The position numbers were made by a program, and so were the translations under genes. The notes below the pieces were generated by a model. That model had not been told where the DNA came from and made no database searches. It worked only from the letters and a program-made list of their open reading frames with translations. A stretch of 56,607 bases of DNA, taken from the NCBI GenBank assembly GCA_945870025.1, contig CAMBQN010000017.1, positions 1 through 56,607 on the forward strand, read 5' to 3'. Below, one piece after another: positions 8,699 through 17,287 of the stretch. How positions within the stretch are numbered: position 1 is the first letter of the stretch; each line of letters begins with the position of its first letter. This DNA is from Akkermansia muciniphila. GTDB lineage: Bacteria; Verrucomicrobiota; Kiritimatiellia; RFP12; JAAYNR01.

Positions 8699-10261
8699 AT
8701 GAATATGTCTGCGCCCTTCATGTTTCTATTCTTGCTGCTGGGGATGTCGGCGCCTTCCGCCGATCGAATGCCGTCCGACCCCGTCAAGTCGCGCGCGAAT
8801 TATGAGGCGATCGTCGCGCATCTCGACACCGGCGGCGATCTGATGGTTGCGGCCAACACCGACGGCGTGGTCGAGAACCTCGTTGCCGGAGTGCGCGGCT
8901 GGACCGAGATGATGCCCCACGGGGTCATGAATGACGACGTCCGTCAGGCGTTTGACCGCCTCCCTGCATTCATCACCAGCAGCGGCTTCTATGCCGTTGA
9001 CGGCTTCGGCATGAGCCTGCTGCCCATCGGCGACGGGGTGAACACGCTGAAGGTCTTTTTGCGCCGGGACCCCGCCGCCGCAGAGCTGCCGCTCTGGCGC
9101 TCCATGGTCGGTGGCGCACCGCGGGCTTTGGCCTCACTGGATTACCTCCCAGCCGACACGGTGCTCGTGCGCATGGGCGGCGGTGAGCCGAGTCAGCTCT
9201 TCAAACTCGTGACCGATGCTGTGCGGCAGGTGGGCGGAGCCGATGCCGCCAAGGAGTTGGACAAGGCGCTGGCCGAGGCCGGTTCGAGCCTCGGCACAAA
9301 CGTCAGCGCCCTGGTCGCTTCTCTAGGATCGGAGGCTTTTATCGCCATCCAGTTGTCCGCCACCCAGACCTTGCCGATCCCCCTGCCGAATGGCGGAGAA
9401 GTGGCGAAGGAGCCTCTGACCATTGCGCTTCCCAGCCTGCTCCTGGGCACCGCCGTGCGCGATGCCACGCTGTCCGACACGGTGCGGCGGCTGCTGGAGC
9501 GCAATCAGGTTCCCTGTGTGACGTCCCAAGTTGCCGGAGTGACGCTGATCAGCGTCGCCATCCCCGATGCCAAGGATTATCCGCTGAACCCCACGTTCGC
9601 GGTTCACAAGGGGATGTTCCTGGTCGGCTCCACCCTCGACGTGATCAAGGCCGCGATCTCCGCAGCGGACGCCAAGAACGGTCTGCGCGCCTCGCCTGCC
9701 TTCAAAAAGGAGTTTGCCCGTCTGCCTGCGAAGAACAACGGAATCTCCTTCATGGACCGCCGCTTCTCCGAGACGTTATCGAAACTGTCGACCACGCTGA
9801 TGCGATCGGCCTCCGGCGGCCGATCCAGTATGAGTCTGAACGGAATGGGTGTATTTGAACTGGCGTCCGGTTCGCATCTGCTCGTGATCGTGAACGAGAA
9901 GGACGGGATCGCCGTCAGCGGCACCACCTCAGCCAGCGCGCTGCAGACGCTGCGGAGCATGACGATCATGCCCGTGGTCACCACACTGGGCAGCGCCGTC
10001 GCCATTCCCAATTTCATGCGCGCCCGAGCAACCACCAGGAATTACTCCTGTGTCAACAACCTGCGCATGCTCGACGCCGCCAAGGAGCAGTGGGCTTTGG
10101 TGCAAAACAAGCCCATCGGAGCGGAGGTGGTCGAGAAAGAGGTCTTGGAGTACATCAAGGGTGCCACGCTTCCGGTCTGTCCCCAGGGCGGCCGCTACAC
10201 GCTCGGGACGATCGGTCAACGCCCCACCTGCTCGTTTCCCGGCCATCAGCTCCCGAATTGA
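8699..10261 (+). CDS. Exported protein of unknown function with pseudopilin-like C-terminal tail
   Basis: 520 residues from ATG at 8699, preceded by GAGGAGG. The first 20 residues form a signal peptide (MSAPFMFLFLLLGMSAPSA). Residues about 30-430 form a long alpha/beta region of Planctomycetes/Verrucomicrobia 'DUF3352-like' character, without a recognisable catalytic motif. Near residue 438 the sequence changes to VAIPNFMRARATTRNYSCVN, then NNLRMLDAAKEQWAL, and ends in a Cys-containing TLPVCPQGGRYTLG segment. This strongly resembles the C-terminal body of type II secretion/type IV pseudopilins found in this group. Here it has been joined to a different N-terminal domain. Role unknown. Confidence 0.75.
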   Translation: MNMSAPFMFLFLLLGMSAPSADRMPSDPVKSRANYEAIVAHLDTGGDLMVAANTDGVVENLVAGVRGWTEMMPHGVMNDDVRQAFDRLPAFITSSGFYAVDGFGMSLLPIGDGVNTLKVFLRRDPAAAELPLWRSMVGGAPRALASLDYLPADTVLVRMGGGEPSQLFKLVTDAVRQVGGADAAKELDKALAEAGSSLGTNVSALVASLGSEAFIAIQLSATQTLPIPLPNGGEVAKEPLTIALPSLLLGTAVRDATLSDTVRRLLERNQVPCVTSQVAGVTLISVAIPDAKDYPLNPTFAVHKGMFLVGSTLDVIKAAISAADAKNGLRASPAFKKEFARLPAKNNGISFMDRRFSETLSKLSTTLMRSASGGRSSMSLNGMGVFELASGSHLLVIVNEKDGIAVSGTTSASALQTLRSMTIMPVVTTLGSAVAIPNFMRARATTRNYSCVNNLRMLDAAKEQWALVQNKPIGAEVVEKEVLEYIKGATLPVCPQGGRYTLGTIGQRPTCSFPGHQLPN

Positions 10262-10330
10262 TCAGCGCGAGACGGATCGGATTTCTCTCAACATAAACAC
10301 GCGCCGCAATCACGACGCAGGAAGGACGAC

Positions 10331-10786
10331 ATGCACCATCAGACCTGCTGCAACTGTGTGGATCCGAAGAGCCTCGCTCCCGCGCTCATCCGCTGGGCGC
10401 TGGGCCTGTTGTTTCTGTTCGGGGGGATCGGAAAACTGATGAATCTGAGCGGATTCGTCAACGGATATCTGCTTCCCGCTTTCGATAAGACGTTTCTCCC
10501 CGGGGGCCTGGTCGCAGCCTACGGGTACGCCTTGCCGTTTGTGGAGGTCCTGCTGGGCGTGCTTCTGATTCTCGGACTATGCCGCACCTGTGCGCTTGTG
10601 CTGGCGGGGGTGACCCTGATCTCGCTGGCGTTCGGCCAGATCCTTCTTCAACAGCACGCCAAGGTGGCGGATATTTTCGTGTACGTGCTGATGACGGCCA
10701 TCGCCTTGTGGATGGGCGAGCATGACCGCTGGACGCTGGATGGCTGCCGCCTGTCCCGGAAATGCAACAAGGCTGACGCCGCATGA
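10331..10786 (+). CDS. DoxX-family membrane protein
   Basis: 151 residues with four predicted membrane helices: WALGLLFLFGGIGKLM, the 55-70 region, LLILGLCRTCALVLAGVTLI and IFVYVLMTAIALWMG. The glycine-rich first helix and RW..G...F..GGIGK pattern are typical of the DoxX/DoxD superfamily. A Cys pair (HHQTCCNCVD) precedes the first helix, suggesting metal or thiol chemistry. GAAGGA lies 5 nt upstream of the ATG. The 3' end overlaps the following prenyltransferase by 4 bp. DoxX proteins are associated with respiratory quinone and redox functions, which fits the neighbour. Confidence 0.8.
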   Translation: MHHQTCCNCVDPKSLAPALIRWALGLLFLFGGIGKLMNLSGFVNGYLLPAFDKTFLPGGLVAAYGYALPFVEVLLGVLLILGLCRTCALVLAGVTLISLAFGQILLQQHAKVADIFVYVLMTAIALWMGEHDRWTLDGCRLSRKCNKADAA

Positions 10787-11775
10787 TTGCACGTGGGGCA
10801 GACCGGGCTGGCGTGTCCGCGCCAGCGGCGCGGAAGACAGTCAGGCGGTCTTCCCGCCGCACCGATCACGCGCGGGCTTTCGCGCGGGAATTGCGCGCGG
10901 AATTTCTGCCCGCCTCCGCGCTGGCCGTGTTCGTGGGCGCCGCCCTGGCGTTTTACGATACCGGTCACTGGCACGGATGGCTTTTTCTGGTGTCCGTGCT
11001 TGGCGTGTGCGCCCTGCACGCAGGGGCCAACGTGCTCAACGACTACTGCGACCACCGCAGCGGCAATGATGCGATCAACAAGGACTTCATCCGGCCCTTT
11101 ACCGGCGGAAGCCGGCTGATCCAGCAGGGCGTGCTCCGTCCGAACGAGGTGCTGGGCCTCGGCGCGGCGCTCATCGGGGTTGGGGTGGGCGTCGGTTCGT
11201 ATCTGGCCTTTCGCGTGGGTCCGGGCGTGCTGGCATTTCTGGCCTTGGGCGTGCTGGCGGGCGTCGGCTACAGTATTCCCCGCGTCGGCTTGGCGGCGCG
11301 CGGCGCCGGCGAGGCAACCGTCGCGCTCGCCTTCGGGGTGCTGCCGGTGGTCGGCGCCTATTATGTGCAGACCGGAACCGTGACCGCCCGGGCGGTTGTC
11401 CTCTCGTTTCCGGTGGCGGTGCTGATTGCGGCGGTGCTCTTCATCAATCAGTTTCCCGACAGCCGCGCCGATCGGGCCGTTGGCAAGCGGCATTGGGTGG
11501 TGCGGCTCGGACCGGAGCGTGCGGCCCGCGGGTACGTGGCGCTGATGGGACTGTGGGTGGGATTGCTGCTGCTGGGAGCGGGAGCCGGAAAGATCCCGCC
11601 GTTTCTGGCCTGGGCGGCCCTGCCCGGGCTTTTGGCGATCCCCGCCTCGCGCCGGGTTCTTCGGCACTTCGACACACCTGCCGCGCAGGCACCGGCCCAC
11701 GCGCTCACCATTCTGATGCATCTGCTGGTCACCGCCGCCCTGGGAACCATGCTGATGCTGGCACGGATTTTGTAA
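10783..11775 (+). CDS. UbiA-superfamily prenyltransferase (MenA-like)
   Basis: 330 residues with about eight to nine membrane helices. The first Asp-rich motif is NVLNDYCDHRSGND (Asn86-Asp87, Asp90) and the second is NQFPDSRADRAVGK, the Mg-prenyl-diphosphate binding pair of the UbiA superfamily. Residues 100-115 (RPFTGGSRLIQQGVL) match the MenA-like subgroup, which attaches a polyprenyl chain to 1,4-dihydroxy-2-naphthoate in menaquinone synthesis. Other UbiA substrates cannot be excluded. The first 30 residues are Arg-rich and poorly conserved, so a later start is possible. It is translationally coupled to the DoxX gene (ATGA overlap). Confidence 0.88.
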   Translation: MIARGADRAGVSAPAARKTVRRSSRRTDHARAFARELRAEFLPASALAVFVGAALAFYDTGHWHGWLFLVSVLGVCALHAGANVLNDYCDHRSGNDAINKDFIRPFTGGSRLIQQGVLRPNEVLGLGAALIGVGVGVGSYLAFRVGPGVLAFLALGVLAGVGYSIPRVGLAARGAGEATVALAFGVLPVVGAYYVQTGTVTARAVVLSFPVAVLIAAVLFINQFPDSRADRAVGKRHWVVRLGPERAARGYVALMGLWVGLLLLGAGAGKIPPFLAWAALPGLLAIPASRRVLRHFDTPAAQAPAHALTILMHLLVTAALGTMLMLARIL

Positions 11776-11787
11776 GCGCCTCTGCTG

Positions 11788-12243
11788 TCACGTCCTGATC
11801 AACTCGCGCACGGCGGCCTCGACCTCCGCGACATCGGTCAGGGTGTCGTGACAATCGCCTTGTGCACGGGTGTTGCCGATCGCCAGAATCGGCTTGGGGA
11901 AGGCCCCAAAAATTCCTTGAATCAGTTCGCGTTCGCAGGCCACGGCCACCACGGCATCGACGTCGTCATCCCGGACGCGCGCCAGGGCTTGGCGGCCGCC
12001 ACCCACCACATGGAACAAGACGCCCGTCCGGTCACGCACGCCTAGCAGTGCGTCGACCGGACATTTGCCGCAGCGGGCGCAGCCATCGCCCCCCTCGCGG
12101 GTGAGGTTCCGTCCGCAGGCGCTGCTTTGCAGGCAATGGGCCAGCAGCAACAGCACACGTCCGGGCGCCACCTTCACGCGGCGCCAGCGCGTGACCCGGT
12201 TGTTCAGCCGGATCATCGCGCGTTGAAGCATTAGGCCGAGCAT
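11788..12243 (-). CDS. DUF116-family protein, short form
   Basis: 151 residues from an ATG at 12243 that overlaps the ilvC stop as TAATG, so it is coupled to ilvC. The core RVLLLLAHCLQSSACGRNL, then GGDGCARCGKCP, is the Cys-rich signature of DUF116 and could bind an Fe-S cluster or zinc. Two more Cys (VACERELIQGI and GDCHDT) lie in the C-terminal half. Most DUF116 proteins are longer with N-terminal membrane helices; this version lacks them. Biochemical role is unknown. A longer open frame to 12342 lies inside ilvC and is not used here. Confidence 0.8.
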   Translation of the reverse strand: MLGLMLQRAMIRLNNRVTRWRRVKVAPGRVLLLLAHCLQSSACGRNLTREGGDGCARCGKCPVDALLGVRDRTGVLFHVVGGGRQALARVRDDDVDAVVAVACERELIQGIFGAFPKPILAIGNTRAQGDCHDTLTDVAEVEAAVRELIRT

Positions 12244-13343
12244 TAGTTGCTGGCGCGCCCCTTGACGCCGGTCGCCGTGGCGGCGTTGGCGCGGGCCTTC
12301 TCGTGCGGACGGAGGCTGCGGACAGCCGCGCCAGCGCGCCACATCTCGGAGTCGTGGATCACGCTCAGCTCTTTCTGCAGCTTCGTCTTGTAGTCGGCGC
12401 CGCCGCAGGTCTTGATCACATGGCGGGCCTCATTTTGAGACTTCACGGCCGCATAGAGGTCCTTGAAGACCGGCAGGGTCGCCTTCTTGAACTTCGGCTT
12501 CCAGTCCAGCGCGCCGCGCTGGGCCGTGGCGGAGCAGTTCGCATACATCCAGTCCATGCCGTTCTCATCGACCAGGCGGATCAGGCTCTGCGTCAGCTCC
12601 TCGACCGTCTCGTTAAACGCCTCGGAGGGCGAGTGGCCGTTGGCGCGCAGGACATCATACTGCGCCTCCATCACGCCCGCCAGTGCGCCCATGAGCACGC
12701 CGCGTTCACCGACCAGATCAGAGGTCACCTCGTGAGCAAACGTGGTGGGGAAGAGGTATCCCGATCCAACGGCGATGCCGACGGCGAGGGTGCGGTCCAG
12801 CGCGCGGCCCGTGGCGTCCTGACCCACCGCGAAGCTCGAGTTGATGCCGACGCCGGCGAGGAAGTTGCGGCGCACCGACGTGCCCGAACCCTTGGGGGCG
12901 ACGAGGATCACGTCCACATCCGCGTTCGGCTTGACGCCGGTGAGGTCGTTGTAGACATAGCCGAAGCCGTGCGAGAAATAGAGCGCCTTGCCGGCGGTCA
13001 TGAAGGGGGCGATGCGCGGCCACACCTGCTTGATCGCCGCATCGTTCACCAGGATCATGACGATGGTAGCCTTGGCGCACGCCTCCTCGATGTCGAAGAG
13101 CGTGGTGCCCGGTTTCCAACCGTCCTTCATGGCGCGCTTCCAGTCGGCGGCGAAACGCTTGTCCTGACCGATGATCACCGGAACGCCGTTGTCGCGCATG
13201 TTCAGCGACTGGGCCGGCCCCTGGACGCCATAACCGATCACGGCGATGACTTCGTTCTTGAGGACCTTCTGCGCCTTTTTCAGGGAATACTCTTTGCGTG
13301 TGACGACCGTCTCAACGACGCCACCAAAATCGATTTTGGCCAT
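12243..13343 (-). CDS. ilvC: Ketol-acid reductoisomerase
   Basis: Converts acetolactate or acetohydroxybutyrate to dihydroxy acids in valine/isoleucine synthesis. 366 residues. The Rossmann motif is IAVIGYGVQGPAQSL (Gly37-Gly42), followed by VILVAPKGSGTSVRR, TTFAHEVTSDLVGERGVLMG (metal ligands) and the helical C-terminal domain. The product is longer than the 330-residue class I norm, with an insertion-bearing C-terminal domain and a basic, Ala-rich tail ending KGRASN, closer to the Bacteroidetes/eukaryote-like form. GGAG lies 7 nt before the ATG. A possible promoter (TTGCGA, 16 bp, TAAGAT) lies near 13430-13460 on the minus strand. Confidence 0.96.
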   Translation of the reverse strand: MAKIDFGGVVETVVTRKEYSLKKAQKVLKNEVIAVIGYGVQGPAQSLNMRDNGVPVIIGQDKRFAADWKRAMKDGWKPGTTLFDIEEACAKATIVMILVNDAAIKQVWPRIAPFMTAGKALYFSHGFGYVYNDLTGVKPNADVDVILVAPKGSGTSVRRNFLAGVGINSSFAVGQDATGRALDRTLAVGIAVGSGYLFPTTFAHEVTSDLVGERGVLMGALAGVMEAQYDVLRANGHSPSEAFNETVEELTQSLIRLVDENGMDWMYANCSATAQRGALDWKPKFKKATLPVFKDLYAAVKSQNEARHVIKTCGGADYKTKLQKELSVIHDSEMWRAGAAVRSLRPHEKARANAATATGVKGRASN

Positions 13344-13475
13344 ACCATTACTCCATGTTAATCACAAAAACTGCCTAGACAAACGGACGCAATGCCCGAC
13401 CGTCAGGCAGAAAACCACGCTATCTTAGCACCTTACCACCGTTTCGCAAGCGGTTTTCATCAAAATCATCCAAAA

Positions 13476-14447
13476 TCATCCGATGGCGCCAACTTGCGTC
13501 GCGAGATCATTCAACTCGCGCGTCCAGAAGGCGGGCGTGCCCCACTCGGGATGGTTGTGCCGAAAGGCGTGGTCGTGCGACTGGCGCGCACACCAGGCGA
13601 GATAGTAGATCATCCGCATGGCCCGAAGCGGTTCGACCAGCGTGAGCGTCTCGTGGTCGAAGGGATAAAACAGGTTGTACCCCTCCAGCAGCGCGTCACA
13701 TTCGTCGGGCACGTCCTCGGGGCGGCCGGGAAGCAGCATCCACAGGTCATGGACGGCCGGGCCGTTCATCATATCGTCGAAATCAATGAGGAAGACTCCG
13801 CTGTCGGGGCGATCCAGAACATTGGTTCGCTGGCAGTCGCCATGAATGCGGATCATCGGAACATCCTCAAAAAGCGGAACGACCGCATCCATGAACGTCT
13901 CCGCGAGACGACTGAACTCCGCTTCGGAATGGCGGTCGAGAAATCCGCCGTCCAGCAGATAGTCCATGTCGTCGGCGGTCGATTCGAGCGGATGGAGGGT
14001 GATGCGCGATGGCGCGGAGATCCGCGCACCGACCGCATGGACACGGCCGACAAGGGCACCCAGCCGGTGCCAGAGGGGAAGGTCGTCGTTGGCCGGCTCG
14101 GCAGGACGGCCGCCGCGCTTGGGAAAGAGCGCGAAGAGCATACCGTCCGTTTCGTGGATGGTTTCGCCCGACGGAGCTGCGATCGGCGCGATGACCGGTA
14201 TGTCGGCCTCGGCGCAGGCGCGGACAAACGCATGCTCGTCGGCGATCGCGGCCCGCGACCAGCGCCCCGGCCGGTAGAACTTGGCAATCAGCGGGGTGCC
14301 GTCATTACAGGTGACCTCGTACACCCGGTTGATGTAACTCGGCAACGGTCGGATCAATCCAGACAAGAGCGAGCCACAGGCGGCCTCGACGGCATCGAGG
14401 ACCGCGTTGGGGGTCAGGCGCGAAAAATCGGCGGGTGTGGCATGCAT
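13476..14447 (-). CDS. srkA: SrkA/YihE-type stress-response protein kinase
   Basis: 323 residues from ATG at 14447 (a TTG two codons earlier is also in frame). The fold is the aminoglycoside-phosphotransferase/choline-kinase type: PLPSYINRVYEV and GTPLIAKFYRPGRWS form the ATP-binding lobe. RIHGDCQRTNVL is the catalytic loop and FLIDFDDMMNGP carries the Mg-binding Asp. The RPGRW and AWCARQ/H...P.WGT segments are characteristic of SrkA rather than of antibiotic kinases. In E. coli the enzyme is a Ser/Thr kinase protecting cells during envelope stress. It is divergent from the Ddl-like gene at 14590. Confidence 0.85.
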   Translation of the reverse strand: MHATPADFSRLTPNAVLDAVEAACGSLLSGLIRPLPSYINRVYEVTCNDGTPLIAKFYRPGRWSRAAIADEHAFVRACAEADIPVIAPIAAPSGETIHETDGMLFALFPKRGGRPAEPANDDLPLWHRLGALVGRVHAVGARISAPSRITLHPLESTADDMDYLLDGGFLDRHSEAEFSRLAETFMDAVVPLFEDVPMIRIHGDCQRTNVLDRPDSGVFLIDFDDMMNGPAVHDLWMLLPGRPEDVPDECDALLEGYNLFYPFDHETLTLVEPLRAMRMIYYLAWCARQSHDHAFRHNHPEWGTPAFWTRELNDLATQVGAIG

Positions 14448-14514
14448 GATCAAGGAGTTTGACGGTTGGCCGCACCGGCGTCAATCGAAATATCTGGGTT
14501 GCGAATATCTTTGT

Positions 14515-14543
14515 TTGAACGGCAACGGCGGACGCGCTACACT
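14515..14543 (+). promoter_or_regulatory. Putative sigma70 promoter of the Ddl-like gene
   Basis: TTGAAC (14515-14520), 17-bp spacer, TACACT (14538-14543), with transcription expected near 14550, 40 nt before the start codon. Confidence 0.65.
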
Positions 14544-14589
14544 ATCCGCCTGTGATGCCGTTCGGTGAGGTCGTAAGAGGAGGTCGCAA

Positions 14590-15588
14590 ATGATGCGGGT
14601 CGGACTGACATACGATTTGAAACGTGACTATCTGGCGATGGGGTTCAGCGCGGAGGCCGCCGCCGAATTCGATCGCGACGACACGATCGACGGCATCGAG
14701 GCCGCGCTGCGTGCGCTGGGTTGTGAAACTGATCGCATCGGTCATGCGAAGCGGCTGACGGAGCGGCTCGTCGCGGGCGACCGCTGGGATCTGGTCTTCA
14801 ACATCTGCGAGGGCGTGCGCGGCGTCGGGCGCGAGGCTCAGGTCCCGGCAATCCTCGATCTGTACGGCGTGCCCTATGTTTTTTCCGATCCGCTGGTGTT
14901 GGCGCTCACCCTGCACAAGGGAATGACCAAACGCGTGGTTCGCGATGCCGGCGTCCCGACCAGTGATTTTTGCGTGTACGCCGAGGTGGCCGACCTGGCC
15001 GATCTGCGCTTCGGCGCGCCGTATTTCATCAAGCCGGTCGCCGAGGGGACCGGTAAGGGCTGCACCGCAAAATCGGTCGTGCGGACGCGCGAGGGACTGC
15101 AGGAGGCTTGCGACGCGCTGGTCGCGCGCTTCGGCCAGCCGGCGCTGATCGAGCCGTTGTTGCTGGGACGGGAATTCACGACCGGCATCACGGGAACCGG
15201 GCGGATGGCTCGCGCGATCGGCACCATGGAGGTGATTCTGCTCGAAAACGCCGAGAAGGGCATTTACTCCTATGCCAACAAGGACCACTACGAGGATCGC
15301 GTGGTCTACCGGTTGTGCGCCACGGCTGTCGATCCGATCGCCGCAGCGGCCGAGCGCGTGGCGCTCGACGCCTGGCGGGCGCTGGGCTGTTGCGACGGCG
15401 GCCGGGTTGACATCCGCTGCGATGCGGCCGAGAGTCCTCAATTCCTCGAAGTCAACCCGCTGGCCGGTCTCAATCCGACCCACTCCGACCTGCCGATCCT
15501 CGCGCGCCTGGCGGGCGTCGATTACGCGACTTTGATCCGCCAGATCATGGAGTCGGCGTGCCAGCGTCTGGGATTGCGCCTCGGCTGA
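14590..15588 (+). CDS. D-alanine--D-alanine ligase-family ATP-grasp protein
   Basis: 332 residues, AGGAGG ribosome site 7 nt upstream. The ATP-grasp features of Ddl are present: FNICEGVRGVGREAQVPAIL at 77-96 (the D-Ala1 binding/omega-loop region), TKRVVRDAGVPT, YFIKPVAEGTGKGC (ATP-binding Lys), EPLLLGREFTTGI, and C-terminal RVDIRCD with FLEVNPLAGLNPTHSDLP (Mg-binding Glu/Asn). Like many Verrucomicrobia homologues it differs from DdlA/B in the middle (SYANKDHYEDRVVYRL), so the substrate may be another amino acid or dipeptide. It stands alone, not in a cell-wall cluster. Confidence 0.85.
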   Translation: MMRVGLTYDLKRDYLAMGFSAEAAAEFDRDDTIDGIEAALRALGCETDRIGHAKRLTERLVAGDRWDLVFNICEGVRGVGREAQVPAILDLYGVPYVFSDPLVLALTLHKGMTKRVVRDAGVPTSDFCVYAEVADLADLRFGAPYFIKPVAEGTGKGCTAKSVVRTREGLQEACDALVARFGQPALIEPLLLGREFTTGITGTGRMARAIGTMEVILLENAEKGIYSYANKDHYEDRVVYRLCATAVDPIAAAAERVALDAWRALGCCDGGRVDIRCDAAESPQFLEVNPLAGLNPTHSDLPILARLAGVDYATLIRQIMESACQRLGLRLG

Positions 15589-15592
15589 TTGA

Positions 15593-15613
15593 CCCTGAAC
15601 CCTGAACCCTGTC
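15593..15613. repeat. Heptamer repeat CCCTGAA x3
   Basis: CCCTGAA CCCTGAA CCCTGTC, three 7-bp units filling the gap between two convergent genes. The same period and a related unit recur at 37751. Confidence 0.7.
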
Positions 15614-16513
15614 TCACTCCTCCTGCATGAATCCGGCGATCCGTCGGCAGAGGTCCGGCAGGAGCTGATGCTCAAGGGGGATGGCGTGGCCGCAGGCTTC
15701 GAGCGACTCACTGTGCATCTGCGGCGGATGGCAGTCGGCGAGCCAGGCGTGGGCGGCGTCGGTGTTGACCACCCGGTCGCCCGGCACCAGGACCGCGAAG
15801 ATCGGAACACGCAATTCCGCCGCCCGGCCGCGTAGCCGGTCTGTCAGGTCGAAGAGCCCTCGGTACGTGGCAGACGGGATGAATCGGTCGCGCTGGTAGG
15901 CGATGGCCGCGCCGTCGGCGGTGAGGACGTTGACGGGAAAGCACGATTCGAACGTGCGTGAAAGTGGGAGCAGCACCTGGGCGATGCGGAACCAGATGCG
16001 CGGATGAACCAGCGGCGAGCGGGCAGGGGAGACATCGAACAGCGGCGCGAACAGCACGAGGCCATCGGCGAGAGCCGGGTCGTTCAGTTGCGCCAGGAGG
16101 GCGAGCGCGCCGCCCATGGAGTGCCCCGCCAACCAAACGCGGCGATGACTGCGGCGCAGCGTCACCGCCTCCTCGCGGATCGCCGCGAGCCACCCGTCAA
16201 GCGTCTGCCGGGCCGCGACCGGGAGCGGCTCGCCCGCGCCGGGCAGACGCATCACGCGACAGGTCAGGTCATGCGCGGCGAGTGCCCCGGCCATGCCCGA
16301 AAAAACTGCGGCGGTGTCGGCAAACCCGTGAACGAGCAGCACGGCGTCCCGGCCCGTGCCGCAGGTAAACGCTGCCGCGTCCGAGGCCACGCCGTCGTCG
16401 CTCCGGCGGATGCGCCGCTCCCAGCGTCGGCGCCGCACGCCGATCCACAGCGCGTGTACGAGATTGACCGCGAGCCAGACGGAGAGAGCAATAACAATAA
16501 GTTGGACTATCAT
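15614..16513 (-). CDS. Membrane-anchored alpha/beta hydrolase
   Basis: 299 residues from the ATG at 16513. The frame is open to 16801 but the extra part runs through AT-rich promoter sequence of the divergent operon. Residues 1-25 (IVQLIVIALSVWLAVNLVHA) form a signal anchor. The hydrolase domain begins AVLLVHGFADTAAVF (oxyanion HG) and has the nucleophile elbow GHSMGGALAL, an Asp in LVPGDRVVNT and a His in ACGHAIPLEHQ. Overall it resembles carboxylesterase/monoacylglycerol lipase proteins (Est30/YvaK-like), probably cleaving short esters at the membrane. It is divergent from the defence operon. Confidence 0.85.
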   Translation of the reverse strand: MIVQLIVIALSVWLAVNLVHALWIGVRRRRWERRIRRSDDGVASDAAAFTCGTGRDAVLLVHGFADTAAVFSGMAGALAAHDLTCRVMRLPGAGEPLPVAARQTLDGWLAAIREEAVTLRRSHRRVWLAGHSMGGALALLAQLNDPALADGLVLFAPLFDVSPARSPLVHPRIWFRIAQVLLPLSRTFESCFPVNVLTADGAAIAYQRDRFIPSATYRGLFDLTDRLRGRAAELRVPIFAVLVPGDRVVNTDAAHAWLADCHPPQMHSESLEACGHAIPLEHQLLPDLCRRIAGFMQEE

Positions 16514-16611
16514 GAGTCCTCGCACCGCAGAGTTGTTGCCATCTGACAATATTTGGCGAATACCATAAAAACCCCACTGTTTGCCCGATAGTGTGTCGTA
16601 TCGTTCAGCAA

Positions 16612-16640
16612 TTGACAATAAAATTGTTTCAAAATACACT
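16612..16640 (+). promoter_or_regulatory. Putative sigma70 promoter P1 of the defence operon
   Basis: TTGACA (16612-16617), 17-bp spacer, TACACT (16635-16640). It lies in an AT-rich 180-bp gap unlike its surroundings and would give a leader of about 47 nt. Confidence 0.65.
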
Positions 16641-16657
16641 ATTCTTATATTGTGTGC

Positions 16658-16687
16658 TTGACATTCTTTGAGCAGTAGTGCTATAGT
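16658..16687 (+). promoter_or_regulatory. Putative sigma70 promoter P2 of the defence operon
   Basis: TTGACA (16658-16663), 18-bp spacer, TATAGT (16682-16687). Only six bases separate the -10 box from the ATG at 16694, so transcription from P2 should begin at or next to the start codon. Confidence 0.65.
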
Positions 16688-16693
16688 GTCCCC

Positions 16694-17278
16694 ATGCAAT
16701 CGATATCTCTTAGGATAAAGGCACTGTGTACGGCAAGAGTTGGACACTCTTTCCGGCAGAAGCCCGATTGCATAGACGCGGGAAACGTGCTGCTCATTCA
16801 ACCTAAAGACGTGACATCCAACGGAATTTTGGACGCAAGCACCCTCTGTCGTTCCAACCTGCCTGTTGAAAAACGTTTGAACGCCGGTGATGTGCTTCTG
16901 ATCAACCGGGGGCGCTTTACAGCCTGTGTTTTTGACGGAACCATCAAAGAGCCTTGCATCGCGACATCAGCCTTTCTGATCTTCACACCCAAAGACCAAT
17001 CGCAGCTTCTTCCGGAATATCTGGCGCTGTTTTTCAATTCAGTCGAAGGCCAGAACCTGTTCAAACGGCTGACCATGACCACAACCATTTCGTTTATCAC
17101 TCTCGGTCATCTGGAATCCATCGAGATCCCCCTGCCCTCTATCGAGCGGCAAAAGGCCTTGGTCACCTTTGGCGAACTGAACAAGGCATACGTCCGTCTT
17201 TCCTCCCGGAAGGCGGAGCTGCAAAAGCAAATCATCGATCAACAAATCGTACGGGCAGGCCTTGTGTCTGTCCAATAA
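16694..17278 (+). CDS. Half-length type I specificity subunit (single target-recognition domain HsdS)
   Basis: 194 residues, first gene of the defence operon. The sequence has the shape of one HsdS repeat. The N-terminal recognition domain includes GNVLLIQPKDVTSNGILD and AGDVLLINRGRFTACVF. It is followed by the boundary motif IPLPSIERQKALVTFGELNK and a coiled-coil spacer ending KAELQKQIIDQQIV. Complete HsdS proteins have two such repeats; half-subunits can dimerise to give a palindromic specificity. No Shine-Dalgarno sequence is visible and the start may be leaderless. Ten bases separate it from hsdM. A second, full HsdS lies later in the operon. Confidence 0.8.
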   Translation: MQSISLRIKALCTARVGHSFRQKPDCIDAGNVLLIQPKDVTSNGILDASTLCRSNLPVEKRLNAGDVLLINRGRFTACVFDGTIKEPCIATSAFLIFTPKDQSQLLPEYLALFFNSVEGQNLFKRLTMTTTISFITLGHLESIEIPLPSIERQKALVTFGELNKAYVRLSSRKAELQKQIIDQQIVRAGLVSVQ

Positions 17279-17287
17279 AGGAGTCCC

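Noticed and set aside
10458-11721. Minus-strand frames over the DoxX and UbiA-type genes
   Set aside because: They are Arg/His/Gln/Pro-rich shadows without motifs or ribosome sites, while the plus strand encodes clear membrane proteins.
16514-16801. N-terminal extension of the alpha/beta hydrolase
   Set aside because: It would translate the AT-rich promoter region and the start of the divergent operon; the ATG at 16513 begins directly with a membrane anchor.
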